A stretch of 64,000 nt of DNA from Reticulascus tulasneorum (lineage: Eukaryota > Ascomycota > Sordariomycetes > Glomerellales > Reticulascaceae). The notes under the pieces are model-generated. The model worked only from the letters and a program-made list of their open reading frames with translations, had not been told where the DNA came from and made no database searches. The position numbers and the translations under genes are program-made. Shown piece by piece: positions 45,872 through 55,697 of this stretch (positions are counted from its first letter, which is position 1; every line of letters begins with the position of its first letter). The stretch spans positions 2,604,001 to 2,668,000 of the forward strand of contig LSAX01000007.1 in assembly GCA_001557505.1 (NCBI GenBank), in the 5' to 3' direction.

Positions 45872-47521
45872 ATGAGGCTCCGATCTCGACATTCTCACCT
45901 GCTCCTCCTCCTCCTCCCTTCTCTAGCCACAGCCTTCGCTTCTCCGGCACTCGAAGCCAAGGAGAAGCATGCACGAGCCCTAGCAGCTGCCGCGGCTGCT
46001 GAAACTGGCATTCCTCCCGCCATCAAGACCAGATACGATGTCGGCACCAAGGATGCGCCCGTTGATGGGAAGGATGGGAGACCTCATCAAGGCCCGTTCG
46101 TCGATACCGACCGGAAGAAGGACGCCGGCGAGGTCGACTCGAAGAAAGATCTGCCCAAGTTGAAGGGCCGACCGGAGGACCCGACCGTAATCGATGGCAA
46201 GAAGATTCCTGAGACCAATGATGGGGTCATGGATGACCGTGACCGTCAAAGACCGAAGGAGGGGACCACCGGCACAGAAGGCGGCGTCACTGAGAAGGAC
46301 AAAGCCAGGAAGGCCCAAGAAGGGAAGACGGGGGAGAAGGCCGAGACTAAGCCAGAGGCTCCCAAAGAGGCTCCCCCGCTACCCCATAGCGAGCAGGAGA
46401 AGATACTCAACGACAAGGACAAGACCAAAGACAAGGATGGAAAGTCCGCCGAGGACGCCGCAGGTCTTGAAGTAAGTGCATGCCGGTCTTGGTGATTGGA
46501 AGCAATCCTGACAATGTCTAGAAACCAGCAGATTTGCCCGGCAAGCCTCACGATAATCCCAACCCTCTCCCTGATTCCGCGAACAAAGACCACCTGGACG
46601 TCTCGAAGCCGAAGGGTAAGAGCCCTGTGACCGAGGACGAGGATCCCGAAGGAATCATTCAACCTTTCCACTCCTTCATCCTCTCCCTTACAATGATTCT
46701 GGTCTCGGAAGTGGGCGACAAGACCTTCCTGGTGGCCGCCCTGATGGCCATGAAGCACGATCGCATGGTCGTGTTTTCTGCTGCGTTTGGCGCTCTCCTC
46801 GTTATGACTGTGCTCTCGGCCTTTCTGGGCCACGCATTGCCAACCCTGATACCCAAGCGCCTAACGAGCTTCCTCGCTTCAGGCTTGTTCCTCATCTTTG
46901 GCGCCAAGTTGCTCCGCGAGGGCATGGCTATGAGCCCAGATGAAGGCGTCACGGCCGAACTGCACGAGGTCGAGCGCGAGCTCGCGGAAAAGGAGAAAGA
47001 GCAAGGCCGCCGGCGGGGCTCGGCCATCTCTCCGTATGCTCTCGAAATGGGCCTCAACGGCAGGAAGTCAAGGTCTAAGAGCCGTTTCCCCTCGCCGCCG
47101 CGTTCACCATCCATGTCCCCCGGCCGCAGCCCTTCCCCTTCAAACACCATAATGGGCTACTTTGCGGGCCTGAATAACCTCTTCTCTCTCCTCCTCAGTC
47201 CCGCCTGGGTCCAGACCTTCGTCATGACATTCCTCGGCGAGTGGGGCGATCGCAGCCAGATTGCTACCATCGCTATGGCGGCTGGCCAGGATTATTGGTG
47301 GGTTACGCTTGGTGCGATGTTGGGCCATTGTATCTGCACAGGCGTCGCAGTCATTGGCGGACGTGCCATCGCCGGTCGAGTGAGCATGAAAGTTGGTACG
47401 TAGCTACCCCGTTCTATCCCTCCATTCACTGTCTCTAACATTTATCATAGTAACGATAGGGGGTGCAGTGGCCTTCCTTGCCTTTGGGTTCATCTATTTC
47501 ATCGAGGCCTTCTACGCATAA
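45872..47521 (+). CDS. GDT1: GDT1/TMEM165-family Golgi cation transporter
   Basis: Exons 45872-46471, 46522-47395 and 47451-47521 encode 514 residues. A signal peptide (about 1-24, with LLLLLLPSLATAFA) leads into a ~220-residue Lys/Asp/Glu-rich region. Two UPF0016 repeats follow, each with the diagnostic motif E-x-G-D-K/R-T/S: EVGDKT at about 263-268 and EWGDRS at about 440-445. Each repeat has three membrane segments, and the Ser/Arg/Pro-rich loop between them is about 80 residues. Yeast Gdt1 exchanges Ca2+ or Mn2+ for protons in the Golgi and supports glycosylation. The charged N-terminal insert makes this protein much longer than yeast Gdt1 (about 280 residues). Confidence 0.93.
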
Positions 47522-48024
47522 GAGCAGCAGTCCCGTCACGCATCACGCACGATACATGTCTGCCATAGACTAACAAGCCCGCCCAACGCCATTCCCAACC
47601 TATTTGTTGTAATGCTTAGCATACTTACGTCCCACGTTCATTTCCAGTTTAATCACGGCCACATTTGGGCGGGCCAAAGGAGCACTGTAGCGATCTCTGT
47701 TAGGAAAAGGAAACACGGGCAGCGTGTTCAAAGGAGGGGGCTCAAAAAGGGGGGTCCAGGGGTAGGAACCATCAAATGTATGTATAATAATCGGCATGCT
47801 TTCCGGCTTAAAGCATGGTTTGGAGTTTTAGGACATTCTACGGGAGTATTTTCCTGTAAGTAGTGTATGAGCAAAATTTTGACACCTTTGCAACTGTGTT
47901 TATTAGTGGATTAAAGTTCTGAAACTAAGCATTGGGAATCTGGTACGCTCTACCACGCAACTCGAAACGAAACAAGAGATTCTAGTACGCACACGACCCG
48001 TCTCATCACGGGCCACGCTAGAGC
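47522..48024. other. intergenic, between convergent genes
   Basis: A 503 bp stretch holding two 3' untranslated regions. I see no gene in it. Confidence 0.5.
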
Positions 48025-49398
48025 TCATAATAAAACAATGCCCACAATTGCAACCCCACCGAGAGCCCCAAGCAAGGCCAAGGAAGCTTGGAGGTTCCGC
48101 GTGGGTGCTTGGGCTGCAACGGCCTCTGATGGGCTGACCGCGGGAGCAGAAACCGCCTGCCTATCCCAGAGGACGGTTTCGCACGGGGTTGTGGTCGTTG
48201 TCGACGTTGTCTCGCACGGCGTCGGTGGCGGAGGTGGAGTTTCGACGCCGCTGGATGTCGTCGATGGATCGGATGGATCAGGGCCTGGCGGTCCTGACGG
48301 TCCTGGTGGCCTCGTAGTTGTGGTAGTCGTGGTGCTGGCCGTTGGATCTGGGCCTGGCGGTCTTGGTGGTCCTGGCGGCCTCGTAGTTGTGGTAGTCGTG
48401 GTGCTGGCCGTTGGATCTGGGCCAGGAGTATCCGAAGACGTGCTGCTGGACTGGTCCGGAGGCGGGGGCGACGTAGGCCCAATAGTGATTATCTGCGTGA
48501 TGACCCGGGTGATGGTCGTTGTGATTGTGGTGGAGCCTGTGACGCCCGGACCTTGCACTGTCAGAGTGATCCTCTCGGTTATGAGTCGAGTTACAGTTGT
48601 TTGGATGGTCTCCACCCGGAAAACGGTGGTAGGAACAAGAATCTCAGTGGGGACTGTCGTGACGATGGTGGTCGTCTCTACTACTGTTTGATCGGGGCCT
48701 CCTGGGTTAGAACTTGAATCTGGGCCGGAGGATGAGCCTGACGGTGAGCTTGAGGGTGAGTTCGAGGATGAGCCCGAGGATGATGAGCCCGAGATTGTGC
48801 CCGAAGTTGAACCAGAGGTTGTGCCCGAAGTTGTTGATGGGCCGGAATCCGAGTTCGTCGGCGAGCTGGAAGTTGAACTTGTTGTACTGCGCACAATAGA
48901 ACTAAGCGTTGTTTGGTACAGCCTGCTACATTCCTCCAACGATATGCCCTTTGAACAGAGTTAGCTTTGACTGGCCTTCTCACCATGAGACAACTCACAT
49001 CAACACAACACCACGTTATCTTCCTGCCATCCTGGGCGCAATAGTAGCCAGCATCGCACGCCCCTGCCCCATGTTAGTGATGGTCGTTGAGATTTTGAAC
49101 AGAGGATTGACTCACGGCCAAGGCCATCGCCACAGCAAGTCTGTCCTCGCCTTTCGTTGAAGCAAAACAGAGCCAGATCAGTCGAGGCCTCGCAGGTTTC
49201 GAATCCCCGGCCGCATGCCTCTTCACAGGTGGTGCCCATATCACAACCACCGAATTCGGGATGATAGCCGGATTGTCTCTTTACAATCGAGTTCTCTCCG
49301 TAAGGGTTTTGCCATCTGAAGAAGGCCAAATCTTCACCAGCTAAGGATAGGCTTATACAGAGCGCCGAATGCGACAGGAACGCGAATGCCCTCATCAT
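48025..49398 (-). CDS. secreted Cys-rich, Ser/Thr-rich protein, probably GPI-anchored
   Basis: Exons 49116-49398, 48999-49063 and 48025-48948 encode 423 residues. I do not recognise a named family. A signal peptide (about 1-20) is followed by a Lys-Arg (VKRQ) that could be cut by Kex2. A Cys-rich module of about 75 residues comes next (CDMGTTCEEAC, RRGQTCCGDG, ACDAGYYCAQDG). The remainder is Ser/Thr/Pro-rich and should be heavily O-glycosylated; it includes two 23-residue tandem repeats. The C-terminus is a hydrophobic tail (SLALLGALGGVAIVGIVLL) after small residues, the usual GPI-attachment layout. Cell-wall or surface location is inferred. Intron 2 ends in AAG. Confidence 0.78.
48281..48418 (-). 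repeat. 69-bp coding minisatellite, two copies
   Basis: Two near-identical 69-bp units, starting at 48281 and 48350, encode 23-residue repeats of the form PDPTAS, T7, RPPGP and a Pro-Gly end. A partial third unit (PDPS...) follows in the protein. Copy number may vary between strains. Confidence 0.85.
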
Positions 49399-50140
49399 GA
49401 CTGTGTGTGCTTAGATCTTGGTGGGAACTGCGACTAACAGAGCTCGAGGAACTTCGTGCAGTTTTCATCGACTGCCGATGCATCTGGGACACCGAGTCCC
49501 CGACGTTACTAACTGTCCCCCAGTCTAACCCAAAGCTTCAACCTCCCTCAGCCAGTCGAGTGGCTTGCTGGCCTTCACATCGACGGTAACCTGTACAAGC
49601 ATCACCATATCGTTGGTGACGCGATAGGACAAACTCCAGCTGTGAACTGGCAATCCTCCAGACTCCTTGCATTTTCGCATGCCAGCTGTCGGCCACATCA
49701 TGCATACGCAGGTTGGTCACTGCAGGTTGCTGCAGGACACCATGGGTTGTTTGGGCAATTCACCGCAATAGCTCGGCGCCACATTCGCCCAATCCGGCAA
49801 TCAGCTGTAGCCACGAGAGTTTCCGACCAACCTCATGACTTTCATTGCGACAAACCGTCTCGACGTGCATGATAGGCAGTCCGACTGAACGACGATGCGG
49901 TGAGGAATAATTGCTTTCAGCTCGGGCTTGATGCGTGAGTGACGATGCTGGCGTTGATAGTCTATAGGATCGGCCTCTTGCCCCAACCTCTGTGATGCGC
50001 AGGCAAACGGCCAACCCCCAAAGCCGGCGGTGGTGTATCTTGCGGTTTCTTCCTCCTGGTCATTGCTTGATGCAGATGGCTCTTCTTCTTTCTGCGTTCT
50101 GAAGGTATCGCCAACACTTTCGAAGCGCCCTGTTTTCGAG
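49399..50140. other. divergent promoter region
   Basis: A 742 bp spacer between the secreted-protein gene and the membrane-protein gene. The plus frame is open from 50030 into the downstream gene but contains no ATG before 50141. I can support no separate gene. Confidence 0.45.
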
Positions 50141-51703
50141 ATGGGGCAAACACTCTCTTCCACCGCGTTCGTCGGCGTAGACCATAGGCCGGCAGCGCAA
50201 TCATACCGACCATGCCATCTCTTTGGCGATTCCGACATCTATGGGATCGGCATTCGAGTGAGTTTCTACATTCAGTACTTTGCCGCGATTGTCGCCTTGT
50301 TCGTGGGAGCAACAAGAGGACTTAGGAACATCCGAGTCGGCCTTGCCATCCTCGCCATCGCCATGTTTATTGCTCTATGCGTCAATTCGACCGGAAAGAG
50401 CTTGGTATTCTTGGACTGGTACATAGTCATCGCTCTGGCCCTCTCCTACGTTTTCCTCACCGACATCTTCGTGCGCGCAGTCGTGTGGAGAGTGTACATC
50501 ACTCGACGCATCTACAAGAACCAGAAGGATCTCCTTAGAGCCCAGAGCATGGTGCGCGCCGGACTCGACGTCGCGGACCGGGACCACCAAATCGCATTGA
50601 TCCAGTCTACGATTGCTGTTCATCGCGGCTACTTTGCCTGGGAAGGTGCTGCCGCCGCCCATGCCAATCATATGAACGAGCGGAGAGCCCTTCGCGACGC
50701 CATGGACGAGTTTGCTGCAGCGCTGCAAGCATCCGATCATGCGCGCGCTGTCTATACTCATCAGCACATCGTCCAGCTCACTGCCTCGATAAATAGCTTC
50801 AATCTCGAGGAATTCCGCAACGAGTTCATCGAGGCTGCGGTGGATTACCACATGAGCCGCGAAGAAGCAGAGCGAGTCTTCCAGCGCGCTCGGAAGCTAG
50901 CCAAGCTCGACTACGAGATGGGGGAGATCCATGACGCTCTCGAGGAGATCAAGGAGGAGGTGCAGGTGGAAGAGCCGCTTGACAAGCTCACTGCCGCAGT
51001 CATCTGCATCTCCTGGGCAGCGTATCAGTTCGTGCGCCCGTGGCTTTACTGGGTTGGCATCAACCGCGGCGAGAAACTGGGTTGCGATGTTAAAGTCCTG
51101 TGGTTTTTTGTCCCCATCAGCATCTACCGCCCAGGCTTTGTGACGTTCCTGAAAGTCTGGGGTGTCTTGTTCGTCATTTTTGGCGTCATAATCTTTTTCT
51201 ACGGGCTTTGGCTCCTCTTCACCAACCTCTTTGCCTTGTCCCGCTGGCCGAATGCCCGATACAAAGATTCCGAGGTGGAGTCTCAGCGTGGGCTTCTTTC
51301 AGATGAAGAACCGGCCCGTGGTCGTCGTTCGTCCAGTCCGGAGGAGCGGCATGCGTCTCAGGAGCGGAAACGAACGGTTACCGAGATACGGGAGAGCAAG
51401 AATGCAAGGAAGAGAAAGTTCTACCGCATCGCTGCAATCCTGCAGCTGATCACGTTGGCGGTCACAGTCGGCGTTGTGGAGGGCACGATTGCCATCAACC
51501 ACTTGGACATGTCGCAACCGGCCTTTGGGTCGAGCAGCCAGCTGATTGCCTTCTTGGTTGGGCTTTTGACTGCTGTGCCAGTCCTGTGGGAATGCCTTGT
51601 AATCATACCTCTGAAATGGGTGGTTCGACGACATGCGCCGAAGAAACCGAAGGAGAAGGAGGTGGCGAGAAAGGAGCCGGTGACATCTTCTTATCGTGAT
51701 TAG
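50141..51703 (+). CDS. uncharacterised seven-pass membrane protein
   Basis: A single-exon gene of 520 residues that I cannot assign to a named family. The start MGQTLSS fits an N-myristoylation signal (Gly2, Ser6). A conserved-looking GDSDIYGIGIRVSFYIQYF precedes three membrane segments (about 39-58, 67-83, 88-110). A ~180-residue, mostly helical, charged region (about 115-295) follows, with several heptad-like stretches. Membrane segments 4 and 5 (AAVICISWAAYQFV; VLFVIFGVIIFFYGLWLL) come next, then a phosphorylatable Arg/Ser/Glu linker, and segments 6 and 7 near the end. The Lys-rich C-terminus is cytosolic in the simplest topology. There is no transporter or receptor motif that I know. Confidence 0.75.
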   Translation: MGQTLSSTAFVGVDHRPAAQSYRPCHLFGDSDIYGIGIRVSFYIQYFAAIVALFVGATRGLRNIRVGLAILAIAMFIALCVNSTGKSLVFLDWYIVIALALSYVFLTDIFVRAVVWRVYITRRIYKNQKDLLRAQSMVRAGLDVADRDHQIALIQSTIAVHRGYFAWEGAAAAHANHMNERRALRDAMDEFAAALQASDHARAVYTHQHIVQLTASINSFNLEEFRNEFIEAAVDYHMSREEAERVFQRARKLAKLDYEMGEIHDALEEIKEEVQVEEPLDKLTAAVICISWAAYQFVRPWLYWVGINRGEKLGCDVKVLWFFVPISIYRPGFVTFLKVWGVLFVIFGVIIFFYGLWLLFTNLFALSRWPNARYKDSEVESQRGLLSDEEPARGRRSSSPEERHASQERKRTVTEIRESKNARKRKFYRIAAILQLITLAVTVGVVEGTIAINHLDMSQPAFGSSSQLIAFLVGLLTAVPVLWECLVIIPLKWVVRRHAPKKPKEKEVARKEPVTSSYRD

Positions 51704-52937
51704 AATGACGAGGTGTTGAAGTTGCCAGGGAGCCTAGTGTGAATGAGTAACCCGCCGTTTCGATTGCAACACATACTACATCAAGTACAATAGATAATCA
51801 ATTGTCATGGATTACTCATGGAAGCCTCTCACACGCCTCATTGAACTGTTTCACCTGTGACTCGACTCTTGGCAAAATTCTGATCTGCATCTCAGGTCCA
51901 ATGTGAGGAAGATGAGAGTGGTTGAGATTCCTGTGCTGGGGCTACTATGCGAGCTGGTTCAAGGCTCCCAGGCATCCGAGCGCATCTCGCCACCGGACCA
52001 TTACGAAACAAAAGAATTGGGATCCGGCGGCCGGGCCATATTCAATTGCCCCAGCCCCCAGGCTGTCAGAGAGGTAGATATAGAGAAACCCGGTGCCGAG
52101 TCCCAAGATTTCGCAAGAGTAAGTGCTTTCTGGGGCTAGGATTGACGAGTCCCAATGCAGGCTGGACAGACGAGAAGGTGTGATTTGCGGAAAATCACCA
52201 CTTCACACATTACCAAGGAAATGTGCCCTAGGTGTTTTATTAGGTAGCGTATGTTGTGGAAGTCTATCCGAGCAGGGCGGTTTCGGTGATTCAGTGGGGG
52301 TTCGCATGTCCGGAGTACCGATCGGAGGATAACGAAGAGAGGGAGGAAGGGAGGACACACGACGGGACATTTGGCAGCTTAGCAATCCTTGGAAGTACGG
52401 CTTTCCGTAGCTCAAAAACGATGATTCACTAATGTAAGGAAACGGATATAATAGTCGTCGGCCTTGCGAAGTCAATTCGGCAAATCGTGAAGCGACTCCT
52501 GTACATGAATTTTACCTCTTGCTCGACATTTTCCCCACTCCTGTTTAGCCACTGCCATCTCTTGTCAACATCATATGAGAATTCCAGACGCGTTATGACA
52601 GAATCTTAAAAGGCATACATACATATTCAAAGGTCTCAGTTTCTACAACGTCATTTGCTCTGCTAATTTGCACATCAACAACAAACGTGGCTTTTCTTTA
52701 AGCAGGTATGTTGCGCAGAATCTCCACAACCCCGCAGCTCCGGTCCTCGTGACATTCATCCCCCGAACACTCCGTGGTGGTGAGATGAGATGGTCCAGAC
52801 TGATCTCTGTTCATTCAAGATACAAGCTCATACCATCGCCTGCCCTAGCCTGAGAGTGACTGCGACGAGCTTTTCGCCGCGAGATAGTTTGACCATTCAG
52901 TAAATCACCTGCTATCCAACAACGGAGCTCCGCCAAC
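51704..52937. other. 1.2 kb spacer with one candidate small gene
   Basis: Apart from the possible two-exon frame at 51912-52247 nothing is recognisable. The right end should contain the promoter of the mutarotase-like gene. Confidence 0.4.
51912..52247 (+). CDS. possible small Cys-containing protein (two exons)
   Basis: A 69-codon frame from ATG 51912 ends exactly at a consensus donor (GTAAGT at 52119). A CAG acceptor at 52160 opens a second frame to TAG at 52247; the joined product is 97 residues. It starts MRVVEIPVLGLLCELVQGSQA, a weak signal-peptide-like stretch, then has Cys in IFNCPSP, RRCD and MCPRC. The 42-nt intron is short, and no family match comes to mind. The case rests on the phase-compatible splice signals alone. 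Confidence 0.25.
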
Positions 52938-53447
52938 ATGTGGTCCAGGCCAACTGCACCTCAAAATATAAGCACCCCGCCAACATCGGAGCCAGCATCG
53001 CCGACGACGAGGCAGAAGAATCAGGGACGGCGCTTCTCTCAGATAGTCAAGCTGAAGCCCGAGTTTATTGAGAAGTACAAGGAGGTTCACGCCCATGTCT
53101 GGCCAGAGGTGTTGAAGCAGATCAAGTCCTGCAATATCGAAGATTGTACGTATCCAAGCATATGCCTCTACCTCCAGGAGTTTAACCTTCAAACTGCTGA
53201 TGTCAAATACCCTGCCTTAGACAGCATATGCCATGACCCAGAGAGCCGCATACTATTTGCATCCTTCAAATATGTCGGCTACGACTATGCGGGCGATATG
53301 GAGCGAATGAGAGACAATCCCAAGGTACGGGAATGGTGGGCCATGACGGATGGTTGGCAAGAATCCTTGGTTCCAGGTGCGACGAACAGTGAGTCGGGAG
53401 AGCCATCATGGTGGAAGCCGGTTGAGGAGGTTTTCTACCTCCCATGA
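52938..53447 (+). CDS. L-rhamnose mutarotase-like protein (RhaM/DUF718)
   Basis: Exons 52938-53145 and 53221-53447 encode 144 residues. After a ~30-residue Ser/Thr/Pro-rich extension the RhaM core is clear: VKLKPEFIEKYKEVHAHVWP, YSICHDPESRILFASFKYVG and REWWAMTDGWQESL. The family's active-site features (Tyr, His and the Trp-Trp pair) are present. RhaM interconverts alpha and beta anomers of L-rhamnose. Intron placement (75 nt, GTACGT to TTAG) restores the family sequence; reading through it would insert 25 foreign residues. No rhamnose-catabolism genes lie nearby, so a pathway role cannot be inferred from context. Confidence 0.88.
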   Translation: MWSRPTAPQNISTPPTSEPASPTTRQKNQGRRFSQIVKLKPEFIEKYKEVHAHVWPEVLKQIKSCNIEDCTYPSICLYLQEFNLQTADVKYPALDSICHDPESRILFASFKYVGYDYAGDMERMRDNPKVREWWAMTDGWQESLVPGATNSESGEPSWWKPVEEVFYLP

Positions 53448-53679
53448 TGTGCTTGCTGTGGCACTTGGGCTATGTTTTTTTCTCGGCAGGATGACCGGAG
53501 ACGTGTACATATGCGATAGTTTCTTTCGCCGTGAGCGCAACCGATAGGCAACGAATCGTGCCAATTACGAGCTATCCAGTGGAAAGATCAGCTTCAAGTA
53601 GTGACAACCGAATTGCGTTGCGAACTCCGTGCTGCCCATCGCGGAGGAGGTGGGTTGTAAGCGATAACGATGTAGTAGA

Positions 53680-54364
53680 TCATTTCCTCCAGCTGCTGAA
53701 CAACCCTCCAAATGGATTGCCGCCGCCTCCGCCTCCGCCGCGATCTCCATGCCGTCTCGCCTCGTTGCGGATCCATTCCTCGAGAAACTGCCGGTCTCCC
53801 AACTGCCTCGCATCTTGTATCTTGGTCTGAACCTGTGCTTCTTGCGCATCGAAGCTGAGCAGAGTTGGGATGGACGTGATCATGTATGTCAGGCCCAGCC
53901 CTTCACTCATGATATCCGGCGAATCATATTCCACAACACAGTAGCCAATGCCGCCCTCTGCCTCGCCGACGCCAGATTCCACTACCGATTGTATGAGTGG
54001 GGCAACGACACGGCAGGTCGAACACCAGGAGGTGGTCCAGAAGGTGATCAGCGGCGTTCGGGACGACGAGGAGAGGAGGAGGTAGGAGTGGAAGTCGTCT
54101 GGACGGCGAACCCTGAGAATGCGTGCGTTAGTTGCGGCTCCATCATATGCGGGATGACCTGTCAGAACCGGCCGGCATGCAGTGGGGGCCGACTTACGGC
54201 GCAAAGATTTGATTCTTGGCCTCGAGCTTGCGAGTCGTAGATAGGAATGCACGAGCTGACGGCTTCCTACATGATGGCAGTGGCGAGAGAACAGGCAGTG
54301 AGGTGTGGCAGCCGCGGGGCGTCTTGCCCACAATGGAGCGTGTCGTATGTCTCAGGAGGTGCAT
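53680..54364 (-). CDS. mitochondrial thioredoxin-like protein
   Basis: Exons 54198-54364 and 53680-54112 encode 199 residues. The N-terminus (MHLLRHTTRSIVGKTPRG, then Arg/Ser-rich sequence ending LSTTRKLEAKNQIFAP) looks like a mitochondrial targeting signal. The thioredoxin fold has the redox motif WCSTC (Cys86, Cys89), an Asp-containing strand (YCVVEYDSPDIMSEGL) and the cis-Pro loop TSIPTLLSF. The Gly-rich end (about eight Gly) is followed by NPFGGLFSSW. The frame is open upstream to 54478, so a start 38 codons earlier (MEVGRPLPL) cannot be excluded; I prefer the one that begins the presequence. The substrate is unknown. Confidence 0.82.
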
Positions 54365-55697
54365 TGGGTTGGGTAGATCCAGGATTCGCACCTGTGTATC
54401 CTTGGTCTGGTGGTGGTCGTCTGACGTAGGCCAACGCTGGAAGGGAGAGGATAACGGCAACGGACGTCCCACCTCCAATGGAGCGTGTTTGCATATGCGA
54501 GCACGGTAAGTGCGCTGGAGGAGCTGCTGGTGTTATATATCACCAAGCTTCTAACGGTCTGTCGTCTTGACGGAAACCAGAATCTCTCTGCTGTGCGAAA
54601 TATTAAGTTGCAGGGTTTAAAGGTAAAAAGAGCGAGTGAACACCGCGCACGATTGGACGGCAGATGAGATCTCCCTGCCGCGGTTCCAGGCGCAGCTAAC
54701 GGCCGCCAGGGAGCAACGGGGACCCCCTGGAAGACCCGGAAAAGACCCATGACGCATAGCGTCATGGTGCAGAAACTGCCCAGCAATCCGGTGACTTGGC
54801 TAGATTCCCTTCCCCCGACTGGTTACTCGACTTCGGTAATGGGTGTGTGGTTGTTGAACTCCAGTGGAGATAACACCCCCTTTGGGGATCCATGTGCCCC
54901 ACGGCTCTGTGTTGCTTGGTTGATTACCTTTACTTGTTGTCGCCTGACCCGGTTATAAGTAATGAGGATGGAAAATGAGGGTTCATGGGGCTATGAAATG
55001 ATGCATTCTGCTGGTAACCATCACCTTGCGAAGCGTAGTTCTTGCCCTCGACGCCCTGATATTTCGGTTGCCTTTGATTCTGCTTTTTCATCTCCTTCAT
55101 TGCGATAGTACTAGGTACTTCTCCAAGCTGGATTGATTCTTCAGTCTGTCAGCCAAGTCTTTGCTTCTTTCCTCGGAACCCCCCCAGTTCCACTTACGGT
55201 GCACGCTATAACTCACCGCGTCCACTTTGGCCTCTTGAGTGTCCTTACCCAAGTACTTCTCAAGCTAGTTCAACTCTGCCACTCCCATTCGAGCACGCGG
55301 CCACTCCTCGTCCCACGGTCTTTCTGTTTCTGGGCCTGGTGACTTAAATAAGGCCTTGGGATAATTCTGTCTGGAAGGTGCTTTTGAGAGAGGGATAGAG
55401 GCTGTGTATCTGGACATCTCTGACGACGTCCATCTCTGTCAATCCTCTCGTCTGTTCCAGTCTTCAACAACCTAACCGGCATGCCGATCCTAAGTCCTTA
55501 CAACCCGCATCCCTATTAGACCGCTCATTCAAATTCAATATTTCCCCTGTGGCTCACTTATTTCTTATTGCTGCTCTGAAACTTTTGCCCTAAGCTTGCC
55601 ACATCGGCCTATCGCCAGGCTTCGACCTCTTGTCGGAAACCTTGGTGGCTGACGTTTGCGGAAGAATTACAATTTCTCCCGAGGCATATAGTCAATC
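54365..55697. other. divergent promoter region, thioredoxin-like / MFS gene
   Basis: A 1.3 kb spacer with no supportable gene. The part from about 55.1 to 55.7 kb is pyrimidine-rich on the plus strand and probably includes the MFS leader. Confidence 0.5.

Noticed and set aside
48038..48691. 217-codon plus-strand frame rich in Val and Gly
   Set aside because: Antisense of the Thr/Pro repeat stalk of the secreted protein; VVVVVV strings are the reverse reading of Thr codons.
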